This document shows, in pieces, positions 48,738 to 57,062 of a stretch of 64,000 nucleotides of DNA (position 1 is its first letter; every line of letters starts with the position of its first letter). Made by a program: the position numbers and the translations under genes. The DNA is from an uncultured Mycoplasmatota bacterium (GTDB lineage: Bacteria; Bacillota_I; Bacilli_A; RF39; UBA660), in assembly GCA_900553395.1 (NCBI GenBank), contig USDJ01000003.1, positions 72,570 through 136,569 of the forward strand, in the 5' to 3' direction. Below the pieces are notes generated by a model. It did no database searches. It saw nothing but the letters and a program-made list of their open reading frames with translations, and had not been told where the DNA came from.

Positions 48738-49852
48738 TCTTTTATACCAGACATTCCATTTGTAAATGAATCTACTAATTCATTAAATTTTAATAAATTG
48801 TTTGCTAGTTCATTTTTATCAGATTCATATTGAATCTTTTCTAAAGTAAGCTCATTCCTTTCAGCATCTAGAGAATCTTTTTGTTTTCTTAATTTATCTT
48901 CGATGCCGTTTAGTTCTTCTCTTCTGCTATCATAATCTCTTTGAACTTCTTTCTTTATGTCCTCTATATTTTCTTTTTCTTTTTTCTTATATGCTTCAAA
49001 TTCATTTTTTTCTTTTTCAAGAGAAGCTTGTACTTCTTTTAAAGTATTTAATCTTTGCTCTATCTCTTCTTTTTTGCTTGTTAATTTTGCATAAACCTCA
49101 TCTTTATATTTATTAACCTCATCAATTTGACTTTGCTTAGTTTTTTCTATTTCAGATTGAAGTTTTTTTAATTCATCAAATCTAGCATCGATTTTTTCTT
49201 TCATTTCTGTATTTTTTCTAAAAATATCAGAAGCTTCCTTAACATTTACATTTACTCTATCAAATAATGAATTTATATCTGTTTTTTCTATTTTTTCTTC
49301 TTTAAATTCTGTTAATTTACTTAGGTCATCTTCAGGTGTATCAGGCACTACCGCAACCCCACCATCTTCAGTAGAATCATTATCGTCTTCAGTAACTTCT
49401 TCTTTTACTTCTGTAACACTATCTTCTAATTTTTTATCTGGCTCTACTACTTGTTCTGGTGTATTCTCTTCACCAGTAGTCTCTAAAGTGGGCTCACTAG
49501 CATGACTTACATCATCACTATTTAAATCATTTCTTTCAGTCATACTTTCTGAAGCATCATTAGTAGTATCATTATTATTAAAGCCACTACCAAAAGTTGA
49601 AGTGTTACTAGCTGGTGTACTTTCATATAAATCACTGACTTGATTAGATAGATATCCGTCAAAATTAGCATTATTATTTTTGCTTACAGAATCAGTGCGG
49701 TCTGAATTATCAAATGCGAATAAATCTTCATTTTCATAATTACTTTCACCTAATCCACTGATAGATTCAATATTAAAATCATTATTAGTAGTGGATGATT
49801 TATTTTCTTCTTCTCCACCAAATCCAAAAACTCCGTTTTCAAAATTTTCCAT
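48728..49852 (-). CDS. Long coiled-coil protein A
   Basis: 374 residues. N-terminal ~190 residues are low complexity, rich in N, S, D, E and T. After INSLFDRVNVNVKEASDIF comes a continuous coiled coil (about 210-355; heptads in ERLNTLKEVQASLEKEKNE-like sequence), ending LLKFNELVDSFTNGMSG. The next gene upstream encodes a shorter relative. No catalytic motif. Start at 49852 behind AGGGGTAATA. Possibly a scaffold or cytoskeletal protein; unknown. Confidence 0.65.
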   Translation of the reverse strand: MENFENGVFGFGGEEENKSSTTNNDFNIESISGLGESNYENEDLFAFDNSDRTDSVSKNNNANFDGYLSNQVSDLYESTPASNTSTFGSGFNNNDTTNDASESMTERNDLNSDDVSHASEPTLETTGEENTPEQVVEPDKKLEDSVTEVKEEVTEDDNDSTEDGGVAVVPDTPEDDLSKLTEFKEEKIEKTDINSLFDRVNVNVKEASDIFRKNTEMKEKIDARFDELKKLQSEIEKTKQSQIDEVNKYKDEVYAKLTSKKEEIEQRLNTLKEVQASLEKEKNEFEAYKKKEKENIEDIKKEVQRDYDSRREELNGIEDKLRKQKDSLDAERNELTLEKIQYESDKNELANNLLKFNELVDSFTNGMSGIKEGE

Positions 49853-49862
49853 ATTATTACCC

Positions 49863-50480
49863 CTATTCATCTTTATCTTCTATTATAGGTCTAAAATTAG
49901 CATTGAACTGTCCGATAATTTCTTTGAATCTAGCACATTTCTGTTCTAAGTTTTTATTTTCTAATTCTATCTTACTATTAGTAACTTCCTTATACTTTTC
50001 AAACTGCTCTTTTTCAGAATTCAAAATATCTTCGGCATGCTTAATTCTACCCATTTCTAGGTTTTTATAAGATTCAAATTGTTCCTTTTCTTCTTCTATT
50101 TTTTCTTTTTTGATTTCTAGCTCTTTCTTGGCTAATTCAAGTTCTGTTAGGGAATTATCCATATTAGCTTTAAACTCAGATTCTGCTTTTTGTAAGTATT
50201 CTTTTTGATTCGCTAAATATTGTTCTACTTGAGAATATTTGTTATTTAGCTCCTCTTTTTGCAATTTCATATAGTTTTGAAATTCGCTTTTTTCACTTTC
50301 AAGTTTCTGTTTTTCTTGATCAAGTTCTTGTTGTTCATCAATATTTGCTCTTTTTTGATCACTCAAACTAGAAATAAACCTATTTACATGATTTATATTA
50401 CTAGTTAAATTTTCAAACAAATTATCCAAATCTGAAGTTTTAGTGTTTGCAGAACCATTTAATAACGTTTCTTCATTCAT
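49863..50480 (-). CDS. Coiled-coil protein B (relative of A)
   Basis: 205 residues. LDNLFENLTSNINHVNRFIS lines up with the segment before the coiled coil of protein A, and FKEIIGQFNANFRPI with its end. Between them lies one coiled coil (about 45-185; KQKLESEKSEFQNYMKLQKE). It lacks the long N-terminal low-complexity part. Start at 50480 behind GGGTGAATTTT. 10 nt to protein A, so the two are co-expressed. Confidence 0.65.
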   Translation of the reverse strand: MNEETLLNGSANTKTSDLDNLFENLTSNINHVNRFISSLSDQKRANIDEQQELDQEKQKLESEKSEFQNYMKLQKEELNNKYSQVEQYLANQKEYLQKAESEFKANMDNSLTELELAKKELEIKKEKIEEEKEQFESYKNLEMGRIKHAEDILNSEKEQFEKYKEVTNSKIELENKNLEQKCARFKEIIGQFNANFRPIIEDKDE

Positions 50481-50580
50481 AAAATTCACCCTTTGTATTC
50501 TTTTTACCCTCTAGCTTACACTATTAACATATAAATTGTACCATTATTGAAAAAAAAAAACAATACTAATAATGTATGTT

Positions 50581-52746
50581 TTATATTTTTTTAGGATTAA
50601 AATCTATATCAACAGAAACTTTTTTGTTAATTTTATTTTTATCCAGTACAAATTTTAAGTAATCATAAATTTGATTTATTGCTTTATATTTTAATATTAT
50701 TTGCATATAATATTTGTTGTTTAACTTAGGCATATTACTTACTCCCGGACCTAAAATTATTACATTACTAATATTGTCATCTAGAAATTTTCTAATCTTA
50801 TTAGCTTCCTTTCCAACTGCATCAAAATCATCCCCATATATTCTTATTAAAGCTAAATTATAATAAGGAGGATAATTCATCTTTTTTCTTATATTCATTT
50901 CCTCTAAATAAAAGCTTTTATATTCATGCTTTGAAGCATAAACTATACTATAATGTGTTGTATTAAAACATTGTATTAAAACTCTGCCAATTTTTCCAGA
51001 TCTGCCTGCTCTACCTGCCACTTGATTTAATAATGAAAAAGTCCTTTCACCACTCCTAAAGTCTGGTATATTTAATGTAGCATCACCATTAATAACTCCA
51101 ACCAAAGTAACATCCTCAAAATCTAGTCCCTTAGAAATCATTTGAGTTCCTATAAGAATATTATACTTTTTATTTTTGAAGTCCCTAATAATTCTTTCAT
51201 GACTTCCTTTTTTTCTTGTAGTATCAACATCCATCCTGATAATTTTGGCATCTTCAAAAGTTTCTTTAACAATTTCTTCCAATTTTTCTGTTCCAAGTCC
51301 TAAGCTAGTCATACCGGTATCACCACAACTAGGACATTTATTAGGATTGAAGGTAGTATAGTTACAATAATGGCAATTAAGCTTATTTCCATTTTTGTGA
51401 TAAGTAAGTGGTATATCGCAATTTGGACATTTCAATACTTCACCACAGTTACTACACATAATTGTAGTTGAATATCCTCTTCTATTTAAAAGCAATATTA
51501 CTTGTTCTTCTTTCTTTAAACATTCACTAATTGCATCTTTAAGATATGACGATAACACTTTATTCCCCTTTTTTAGCTCATCTCTCATATCAACTATACT
51601 AACACTTGGTAGGTTTTTATTTACTCTGTTTTTTAGTTCTAAAAGAGTATATATGCCATTTAGTGCTCTTGTATAACTTTCTACACTTGGAGTAGCACTT
51701 CCAAAAATTATAGGACAAGAATGTGTTTTTGCTCTTTTTATTGCGACGTCTATAGCACTATATTTTGGAATATTTTCTTGCTTATATGTATCAGAATGCT
51801 CTTCGTCTAAAACAATTAGTCCAATATTATTAAAAGGTGCAAATATGGCACTTCTAGCGCCTATAACTATTGATACCTCGCCATTTTCTACCTTTCTCCA
51901 TTCATCATACTTTTCACCATCAGATAGTGCGCTATGCAAAATGGCTATTTTACTTTTGAACCTACTTTTAAATATACTAACCATTTGTGGAGTCAAACTT
52001 ATTTCAGGAACAAGAACTATTACATTTTTATTTAGTTTAAGAACTTGATCTATAATATTCATATAAACTTCTGTCTTTCCACTTCCAGTTACTCCGTGTA
52101 AAAGATAAGGTTTAAAGCTATTCAAATCCTCACATACAGTATCAACAACATATCTTTGCTCTTCATTTAAGACAACTTTTTTATATTCTTCTAAATATTC
52201 ATCATTAAGTCTATAAACTTCCTTTTCTACTTGATTAATTATCCCCTTTTTTAATAAAGTATTAACTGATGATAGAGATATCTTAGTAAGCTTACTTTTT
52301 AATACTGCTTTCGTTTTTAACTCATTTATTATTAATTCTTGATTTGAATTTTGCGGCTTATACTCTTTATCTTTTAACTCAATATATATAGCAATCTTTT
52401 TATTTACAATAAAATCTTTATGAGCCTTTAGTGCCTTAGGTAACATGGTTTGGTATGAACTTATTAAACTTGATAACGTTTTTTTACTAATATATTTTCC
52501 AAGTTCTAATAATTCTGAATTCAAAACTGGTTTCTCATCTATAACTGATATTATATCTTTTAGTTCGTATTCTACATCTTCAGAATCCGAAACTTTCAAA
52601 ACAAATCCTTCTAGTTTTTGAGACCCAAAGGGTACTAAAACTCTTTTACCTACACAAACAAAACTAGCTAAAGCTTCTGGAACTTTATAGGTAAATGTTT
52701 TATCTAAATTTTTAGCTTTAAGTTCTATCAAAACACTTGCAAACAA
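50581..52746 (-). CDS. priA: Primosomal protein N' (replication restart helicase PriA)
   Basis: 721 residues. Helicase motifs: HGVTGSGKTEVYMNII (Walker A), IVLDEEHSDTYKQ, FGSATPSVESY, LLNRRGYSTTIMCSNCG. Zinc-binding cysteines CSNCGEVLKCPNCDIP, CHYCNY and CPSCGD. Late motifs DVDTTRKKGSHE and QVAGRAGRSGKIG. TTG start with GAGGTGATTTAA. 15 nt downstream of the Smr gene. Confidence 0.95.
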   Translation of the reverse strand: MFASVLIELKAKNLDKTFTYKVPEALASFVCVGKRVLVPFGSQKLEGFVLKVSDSEDVEYELKDIISVIDEKPVLNSELLELGKYISKKTLSSLISSYQTMLPKALKAHKDFIVNKKIAIYIELKDKEYKPQNSNQELIINELKTKAVLKSKLTKISLSSVNTLLKKGIINQVEKEVYRLNDEYLEEYKKVVLNEEQRYVVDTVCEDLNSFKPYLLHGVTGSGKTEVYMNIIDQVLKLNKNVIVLVPEISLTPQMVSIFKSRFKSKIAILHSALSDGEKYDEWRKVENGEVSIVIGARSAIFAPFNNIGLIVLDEEHSDTYKQENIPKYSAIDVAIKRAKTHSCPIIFGSATPSVESYTRALNGIYTLLELKNRVNKNLPSVSIVDMRDELKKGNKVLSSYLKDAISECLKKEEQVILLLNRRGYSTTIMCSNCGEVLKCPNCDIPLTYHKNGNKLNCHYCNYTTFNPNKCPSCGDTGMTSLGLGTEKLEEIVKETFEDAKIIRMDVDTTRKKGSHERIIRDFKNKKYNILIGTQMISKGLDFEDVTLVGVINGDATLNIPDFRSGERTFSLLNQVAGRAGRSGKIGRVLIQCFNTTHYSIVYASKHEYKSFYLEEMNIRKKMNYPPYYNLALIRIYGDDFDAVGKEANKIRKFLDDNISNVIILGPGVSNMPKLNNKYYMQIILKYKAINQIYDYLKFVLDKNKINKKVSVDIDFNPKKI

Positions 52747-52761
52747 TTAAATCACCTCAAA

Positions 52762-53028
52762 TTAAACTTTAATTTTTACTATAGTACATCCAGAATTATT
52801 ATAAAACAGCTTATAATCAAGTACGACTTTACTTTTGCTTAATGTACTATGTACTTCATTTTTTAAAGCTCCACTTCCAATTCCGTGTACTATACAAAAG
52901 ATACTATTTTTAACACTAAGATTGTCTTTAATAAACTCTAATGTTTTAACCCTAGCTGTATCTTTATCTAATCCGTGTAAATCTATGCTAGGAAGATTAT
53001 CTAAAAATATAACTTCATCTAATTCCAT
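52762..53028 (-). CDS. Small Smr-domain protein
   Basis: 88 residues, a single Smr domain with IDLHGLDKDTARVKTLEFI and FCIVHGIGSGALKNEV, ending DYKLFYNNSGCTIVKIK. Smr domains cleave DNA/RNA or collided-ribosome mRNA. The small stand-alone form corresponds to the C-terminus of MutS2 alone. Start at 53028 behind GGTGGTTTT. Confidence 0.85.
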   Translation of the reverse strand: MELDEVIFLDNLPSIDLHGLDKDTARVKTLEFIKDNLSVKNSIFCIVHGIGSGALKNEVHSTLSKSKVVLDYKLFYNNSGCTIVKIKV

Positions 53029-53083
53029 AAAACCACCATTATTATAATAACACAAAAAGGCTATTTTGTATTTTTATTTACAT

Positions 53084-53632
53084 TTAAATCATATCTTCTT
53101 TATACAAAAAGCAGCATTTCTCGTGTGAATAAATAACTCCTATTGCCTGCAAATATGAATACATTATTGTAGAACCTACAAATTTCATTCCTCTTTTAAC
53201 TAAATCTTTCGATAATTCATCCGATAAACAATTAGTAGTCTTATCTAGTTCATAGATTGTTTTACCTTTTGTAAATATTTTTAAATAATTATAAAATGAT
53301 CCATATTCATTTTGAATATTTTTAAATATTTTAGCATTATTAATACTAGATATTATCTTTAATCTATTTCTAATTATATTTTTATTGTTTAACAGTTCAT
53401 CTATTTTTTGATGATCATAATTGCACACCTTATCTATGTCAAAATTATCATAACTAATTCTAAAAAATTCTCGCTTATTTAGTATACATTCAAAAGATAA
53501 TCCCGCTTGAAATGATTCAAGTATAAGCATTTCAAACAAGTATTTATCGTCAAAATTAGGTACTCCCCACTCGTTATCATGATAATCAATATATTTTTCA
53601 TTTTTTATATTACACCATCTACATCTATTCAT
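53084..53632 (-). CDS. tag: DNA-3-methyladenine glycosylase I
   Basis: Removes 3-methyladenine from DNA. 182 residues. RCRWCNIKNEKYIDYHDNEW split: zinc Cys/His at start, YHDNEWGVPNFDD, then ESFQAGLSFECILNKRE with catalytic Glu, and GMKFVGSTIMYSYLQAIG. Zinc ligands at the C-terminus HEKCC. Start behind GGAGTTTT. The neighbour upstream is a decayed alkyltransferase gene, so alkylation repair was once paired here. Confidence 0.92.
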   Translation of the reverse strand: MNRCRWCNIKNEKYIDYHDNEWGVPNFDDKYLFEMLILESFQAGLSFECILNKREFFRISYDNFDIDKVCNYDHQKIDELLNNKNIIRNRLKIISSINNAKIFKNIQNEYGSFYNYLKIFTKGKTIYELDKTTNCLSDELSKDLVKRGMKFVGSTIMYSYLQAIGVIYSHEKCCFLYKEDMI

Positions 53633-53650
53633 AAAACTCCTACTTTGGCA

Positions 53651-54016
53651 TTATAAATTCACTAATATTTTTTTTCTAGCTTTAATAATTTTATTTTTTA
53701 GCCCTCCACCATATCCAGTTAGATTGTTTTTTGCACCAACAACTCTGTGGTAACGAATAATTATACAACAAAGCTTTCATTCAACAGCTTGTGAAGACAT
53801 TCTACCTATTCCAGTATCTAGTGCAATTTTCTTAGAAATATCACCATATGTAATAACTTTACCATAAGAAATACTGTTCATAATTTCAATAACTTTACTC
53901 CTATTTTCTATTTTTATATTTGGAGTAAAATCAGGTATCCCTCCACTAAAATAAATATCAAGCCATTTTTCTGTTTGTCTAAAAATTTCCAAATCTTTTT
54001 CATTGGAATTATTATT
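53651..54016 (-). pseudogene. ogt: Decayed methylated-DNA--protein cysteine methyltransferase
   Basis: On the - strand the frame reads from ITYGDISKKIALDTGIGRMSSQAVE to an in-frame TGA at 53777-53779. The same frame then continues with IIIRYHRVVGAKNNLTGYGG and ends near 53651. Two defects are visible: the stop, and the loss of the active-site cysteine, since the normal PCHRV has become RYHRV. About five residues are also missing between the two parts. The N-terminal domain is only partly present and lacks a good start. Confidence 0.8.
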
Positions 54017-54095
54017 GTGTTTTAATGAATCTTTTTAATCTATAAACCCCAAACCTGTTGTATGTACTTTTTCTATATTATTTTAAACTATCTTT

Positions 54096-54365
54096 TTATC
54101 TTTCATATATTTCACCAATCACAATAAAGTCATAATTTTTGTTAATAATATTTTGATATTTGATAGTTTTTGTACATATATACTTATTTAAAGCTAAAAA
54201 TATTATAGAGTCATCATTGTTATCATTATACCATTTTTTTAATACCATAAGCTCTATAATTTTAAAATTATTAAATAAATTAAATAATTCTTTTAAATAA
54301 AGTTCAATACTTTTAAGAACATCTATAACATCAAATTTTGACCTAAATATAAATCCATTGCCCAT
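54096..54365 (-). pseudogene. Hypothetical gene fragment 1 of a broken locus
   Basis: 89 codons, starting within the end of the next fragment in a different frame (43-nt overlap). The product is Lys/Asn/Ile-rich (FNNFKIIELMVLKKWYNDNN). No ribosome site in front. It probably is the 3' part of a gene frameshifted near 54340. Confidence 0.4.
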
Positions 54366-54613
54366 AAGATTGAACTATAAATATTTTGAGAAACTTTTAT
54401 ATCAATCGTACTAGTAAGGCCACCAGTATAACAATTTATTTTTTTTACTAATAATTTTGAAAAGTTAGAAGCTATATCACTATACTTATCTAGTGAAATA
54501 ATTTTATGTTTTAATAGTGTTTGCAAAAGAGTGCTAATATAATTATCTGAATCTATACTATCTAAAGTAATTGATTTAATATCTACTATATTATTCTTAT
54601 TCATTAACATCAT
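54323..54613 (-). pseudogene. Hypothetical gene fragment 2 of a broken locus
   Basis: 96 codons; the start overlaps the stop of the next upstream frame. The segment YTGGLTSTIDIKVSQNIYSS faintly recalls DUF6179-type proteins of Clostridia (a Ser/Thr stretch before an AQ-like helix). Not certain. Confidence 0.4.
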
Positions 54614-54908
54614 TTTCTATTTCTTCCATCAAATTATTAAGACAAAGCTCATATAACAATTCGACTTTGCCATCAAAACATTCTTTTAAATACTCTAATA
54701 TTTGCTCATCTGTTAGCTTAGTCCATAAAATCGACTGATAATAATAAAACACACTAATTAAGTCCTTAAACTCTAGTAAATAATTATACTTGCCGATATA
54801 AGGAGAGTCATAAAATTCACATATTATTTCACATACTGTCTCTTGATTTATTTCTATTCTTCCTAAAATCAGTAGTGAGTAGAAAATAACGATTAAAAAA
54901 GGGGTCAA
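54597..54908 (-). pseudogene. Hypothetical gene fragment 3 of a broken locus
   Basis: 103 codons from a TTG; hydrophobic start (FLIVIFYSLLILGRIEINQE) then acidic helices. It looks like the N-terminal part of the same larger protein as fragments 1 and 2, or a small intact gene coupled to fragment 2. There is only a weak AGAGG before the TTG. Confidence 0.4.
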
Positions 54909-54925
54909 GTGCCTCTTTTTCGCTA

Positions 54926-55330
54926 CTATTTATTTAAATCTATTTTTATTTCTTCAATTATATGCCCTATATTACCCTCACCTGCATATTTATCTGTATT
55001 AAAGAAATCATCTTCTATGTCAACCCACTCAAGCTCATTAACTTCTTCTATTAAATCAACGTCTTTATTTAAAATGCCATAATAAACTTCAAGAGATTTA
55101 TTAAATGTAATATATTCAATATTCATAAAATGCACTAAAGAAATATCACTATTTATTATATTGGTTTCTTCCTTTAACTCACGATAGGCTTCATTTAATC
55201 CATCGTTTTCTTTTTCGATTTTTCCACCTACTAAATTAAACATTCCTTTATATGGTTCTTTAGTTCGTTTACACATTAATGTCTTCTTTATTTGTTTGTC
55301 AAAAACTACAATTACATTATATTTTTTCAT
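54926..55330 (-). CDS. Nudix hydrolase
   Basis: 134 residues. Nudix box GGKIEKENDGLNEAYRELKEET-type: Gly, then REL and EE residues at the expected spacing (about 36-58). MutT-like, hydrolysing nucleoside diphosphate derivatives; substrate unknown. Start at 55330 because GAGGTGGAAT lies before that ATG; an ATG six codons upstream has no ribosome site. Confidence 0.85.
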   Translation of the reverse strand: MKKYNVIVVFDKQIKKTLMCKRTKEPYKGMFNLVGGKIEKENDGLNEAYRELKEETNIINSDISLVHFMNIEYITFNKSLEVYYGILNKDVDLIEEVNELEWVDIEDDFFNTDKYAGEGNIGHIIEEIKIDLNK

Positions 55331-55542
55331 ATTCCACCTCACATCCATTATACCTAAATATACTAATATTGAACACTAATTTTACAAAATATATTAGTAG
55401 TTTCTACAACCGAGAGATACTAAAAATAGTGATAATTAATTTTACCACTATCAATTAAAACTTTTTTGATTCTTTTTAAGCACTGCTTTAGTACCTTTTA
55501 ATAATTCTTTTGTGTTATAAAAATTTTATAATAACAATATAA

Positions 55543-56592
55543 TTAATGTTTTCTCGGTGGTAACGGTGGAATCGTTTTTTGTAATGAAGAATTCCTTCTC
55601 GGTGGTAATGGTGGAATTGCTTTTTGTAATGAAGAATTTCTTCTCGGTGATAATGATTGGGGTGCGAATTGACCTCCATTTATACTAGACTCTACTACAT
55701 GGTTATGCACTATATTATGGTGACCCTTATTACATTTAGTAATATCATCAACGTGTTTCAACTTGTAAGAAATATCATATGCAAATACACGTCCATTTTC
55801 ATCAATGAATTCATTCCATTCATGCTCTAAATGACCACAAAGTCCGTGTGCTGTATAACAGTTTACTCTCATATATGGATTATTAAGTAATATTTTTAAC
55901 AGTCTACTTCTTCCAGTGCAAACGCCCTTTCCTCTTTTAAACACTTTACAAGGATCAGAACCTAGTGTCCTATCAACATCATCTTTAAAATTTCCGTCAG
56001 CTTGTATTAAATCATAGTCATAACTAGAATGGTTTAATACCCAGTCATACATAAAATTCATCTTGAAAGTATCAGTCATGCTATTAAAATCAATCTTCCT
56101 AGATAACCTTAAGTACACACTTCTTGCTATTTCTCTTTCTTCTAGCAATTCCAAAGCTTGTCTTTTTACAGCAATTTTATCGTATACAATTTTAAATTCC
56201 TCATCAGATAAATTTAGACACCAATTATTTAGTTCAGTTGGGTCATAAACTGCTTCACTTACTATAGCTATTTTTACATTATTCCTTAAACTGCTTATTT
56301 CTAAAGCATCATTTTTATTTACTTTAACTTTGTTACCAAATCTGATTTCAATAGGATTTGAAATATTAAAGTATGATAGTTGTCTAAATAATTGATTCAA
56401 TTTTTCTGTACTTCCATTAAACATCAATATTACTGGAACATTACTTCTTTCACGCAAGATTGATATTACATTGCCATCTAAAGTACAATCCTCCAAATCC
56501 AAATTAATAAAATCTTGATTTGCATACTTAAAACATTGAATACAATTAGTTTTATAAAACATTATTTTTTTCCTTACAGGTACTTCACTCAT
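55543..56592 (-). CDS. Transglutaminase-like protein with C-terminal proline-rich repeats
   Basis: 349 residues. About 200-285 carry a transglutaminase-like core: GKGVCTGRSRLLKILL with the candidate catalytic Cys, then HLEHEWNEFIDENGRVFAYD with His and Asp. The N-terminal half is of no known family (FYKTNCIQCFKYANQDF). The end has two copies of a 15-residue unit (PPLPPRRNSSLQK plus two) and a last partial one. No signal peptide or membrane helix, so it appears cytoplasmic. Start behind GAAGTGATTTT. Confidence 0.7.
   Translation of the reverse strand: MSEVPVRKKIMFYKTNCIQCFKYANQDFINLDLEDCTLDGNVISILRERSNVPVILMFNGSTEKLNQLFRQLSYFNISNPIEIRFGNKVKVNKNDALEISSLRNNVKIAIVSEAVYDPTELNNWCLNLSDEEFKIVYDKIAVKRQALELLEEREIARSVYLRLSRKIDFNSMTDTFKMNFMYDWVLNHSSYDYDLIQADGNFKDDVDRTLGSDPCKVFKRGKGVCTGRSRLLKILLNNPYMRVNCYTAHGLCGHLEHEWNEFIDENGRVFAYDISYKLKHVDDITKCNKGHHNIVHNHVVESSINGGQFAPQSLSPRRNSSLQKAIPPLPPRRNSSLQKTIPPLPPRKH
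55551..55655 (-). repeat. 45-bp tandem repeat in the transglutaminase-like gene
   Basis: Units 55551-55595 and 55596-55640 differ at few positions, with a 15-bp third partial copy. They encode PPLPPRRNSSLQK-type units in frame. Confidence 0.85.
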
Positions 56593-56789
56593 AAAATCAC
56601 TTCTTTCATTATTGGGTAATTAGACACCTATAAAAAGCGTATCAATATAAATAACTACTAACGTCACACTTTGCTTTGCCTTGGCTATATATAATATCAT
56701 ACATCTGATATATTTGCAATTTATATAAATTACATATTAAATTTAGCAAAAAATTGATGCCTATAAAAAAGCATCAATTTTACTAATTA
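56593..56789. other. Non-coding spacer between the transglutaminase-like gene and a mini-gene
   Basis: AT-rich, with no frame. It includes the terminator of the small gene and, nearer 56690, a TATAAT-like run on the - strand that may be part of the promoter of the transglutaminase-like gene. Confidence 0.4.
56751..56780 (-). terminator. terminator of the 36-residue gene
   Basis: Perfect stem aaattgatgc / gcatcaattt with T-run on the - strand. Confidence 0.7.
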
Positions 56790-56900
56790 TTAATAATACT
56801 TATTACCTGATGAATCTGCTTTTATTGGACTACAAATTAATTTAAATACACCAAATGATATTACAACTATTACTGTAATAATTAGAAATGATTTAATCAT
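56790..56900 (-). CDS. Hypothetical mini membrane protein, 36 residues
   Basis: ATG at 56900, TAA at 56790. MIKSFLIITVIVVISFGVFK is one membrane helix; SPIKADSSGNKYY follows. Ribosome site GATGAAATA is weak. A clear terminator after the stop supports transcription. No family recognised. Confidence 0.45.
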   Translation of the reverse strand: MIKSFLIITVIVVISFGVFKLICSPIKADSSGNKYY

Positions 56901-57062
56901 TTATTTCATCGCTATTACAATATATCATAAATATTTAGAATTTACTATATCAAAGCATATTATTTATGCTTCAAAATTTAAATTAAAGAAAGAGAAGTAT
57001 TACTACTTCCTTCAAAATTCATATCTCAAAAATTAATAAAATGATTTATTATTAAATTTCAC

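Noticed and set aside
55551..55655. Tandem 45-bp units as a CRISPR array
   Set aside because: There are no unique spacers and the units are in frame inside a coding region, giving a protein repeat.
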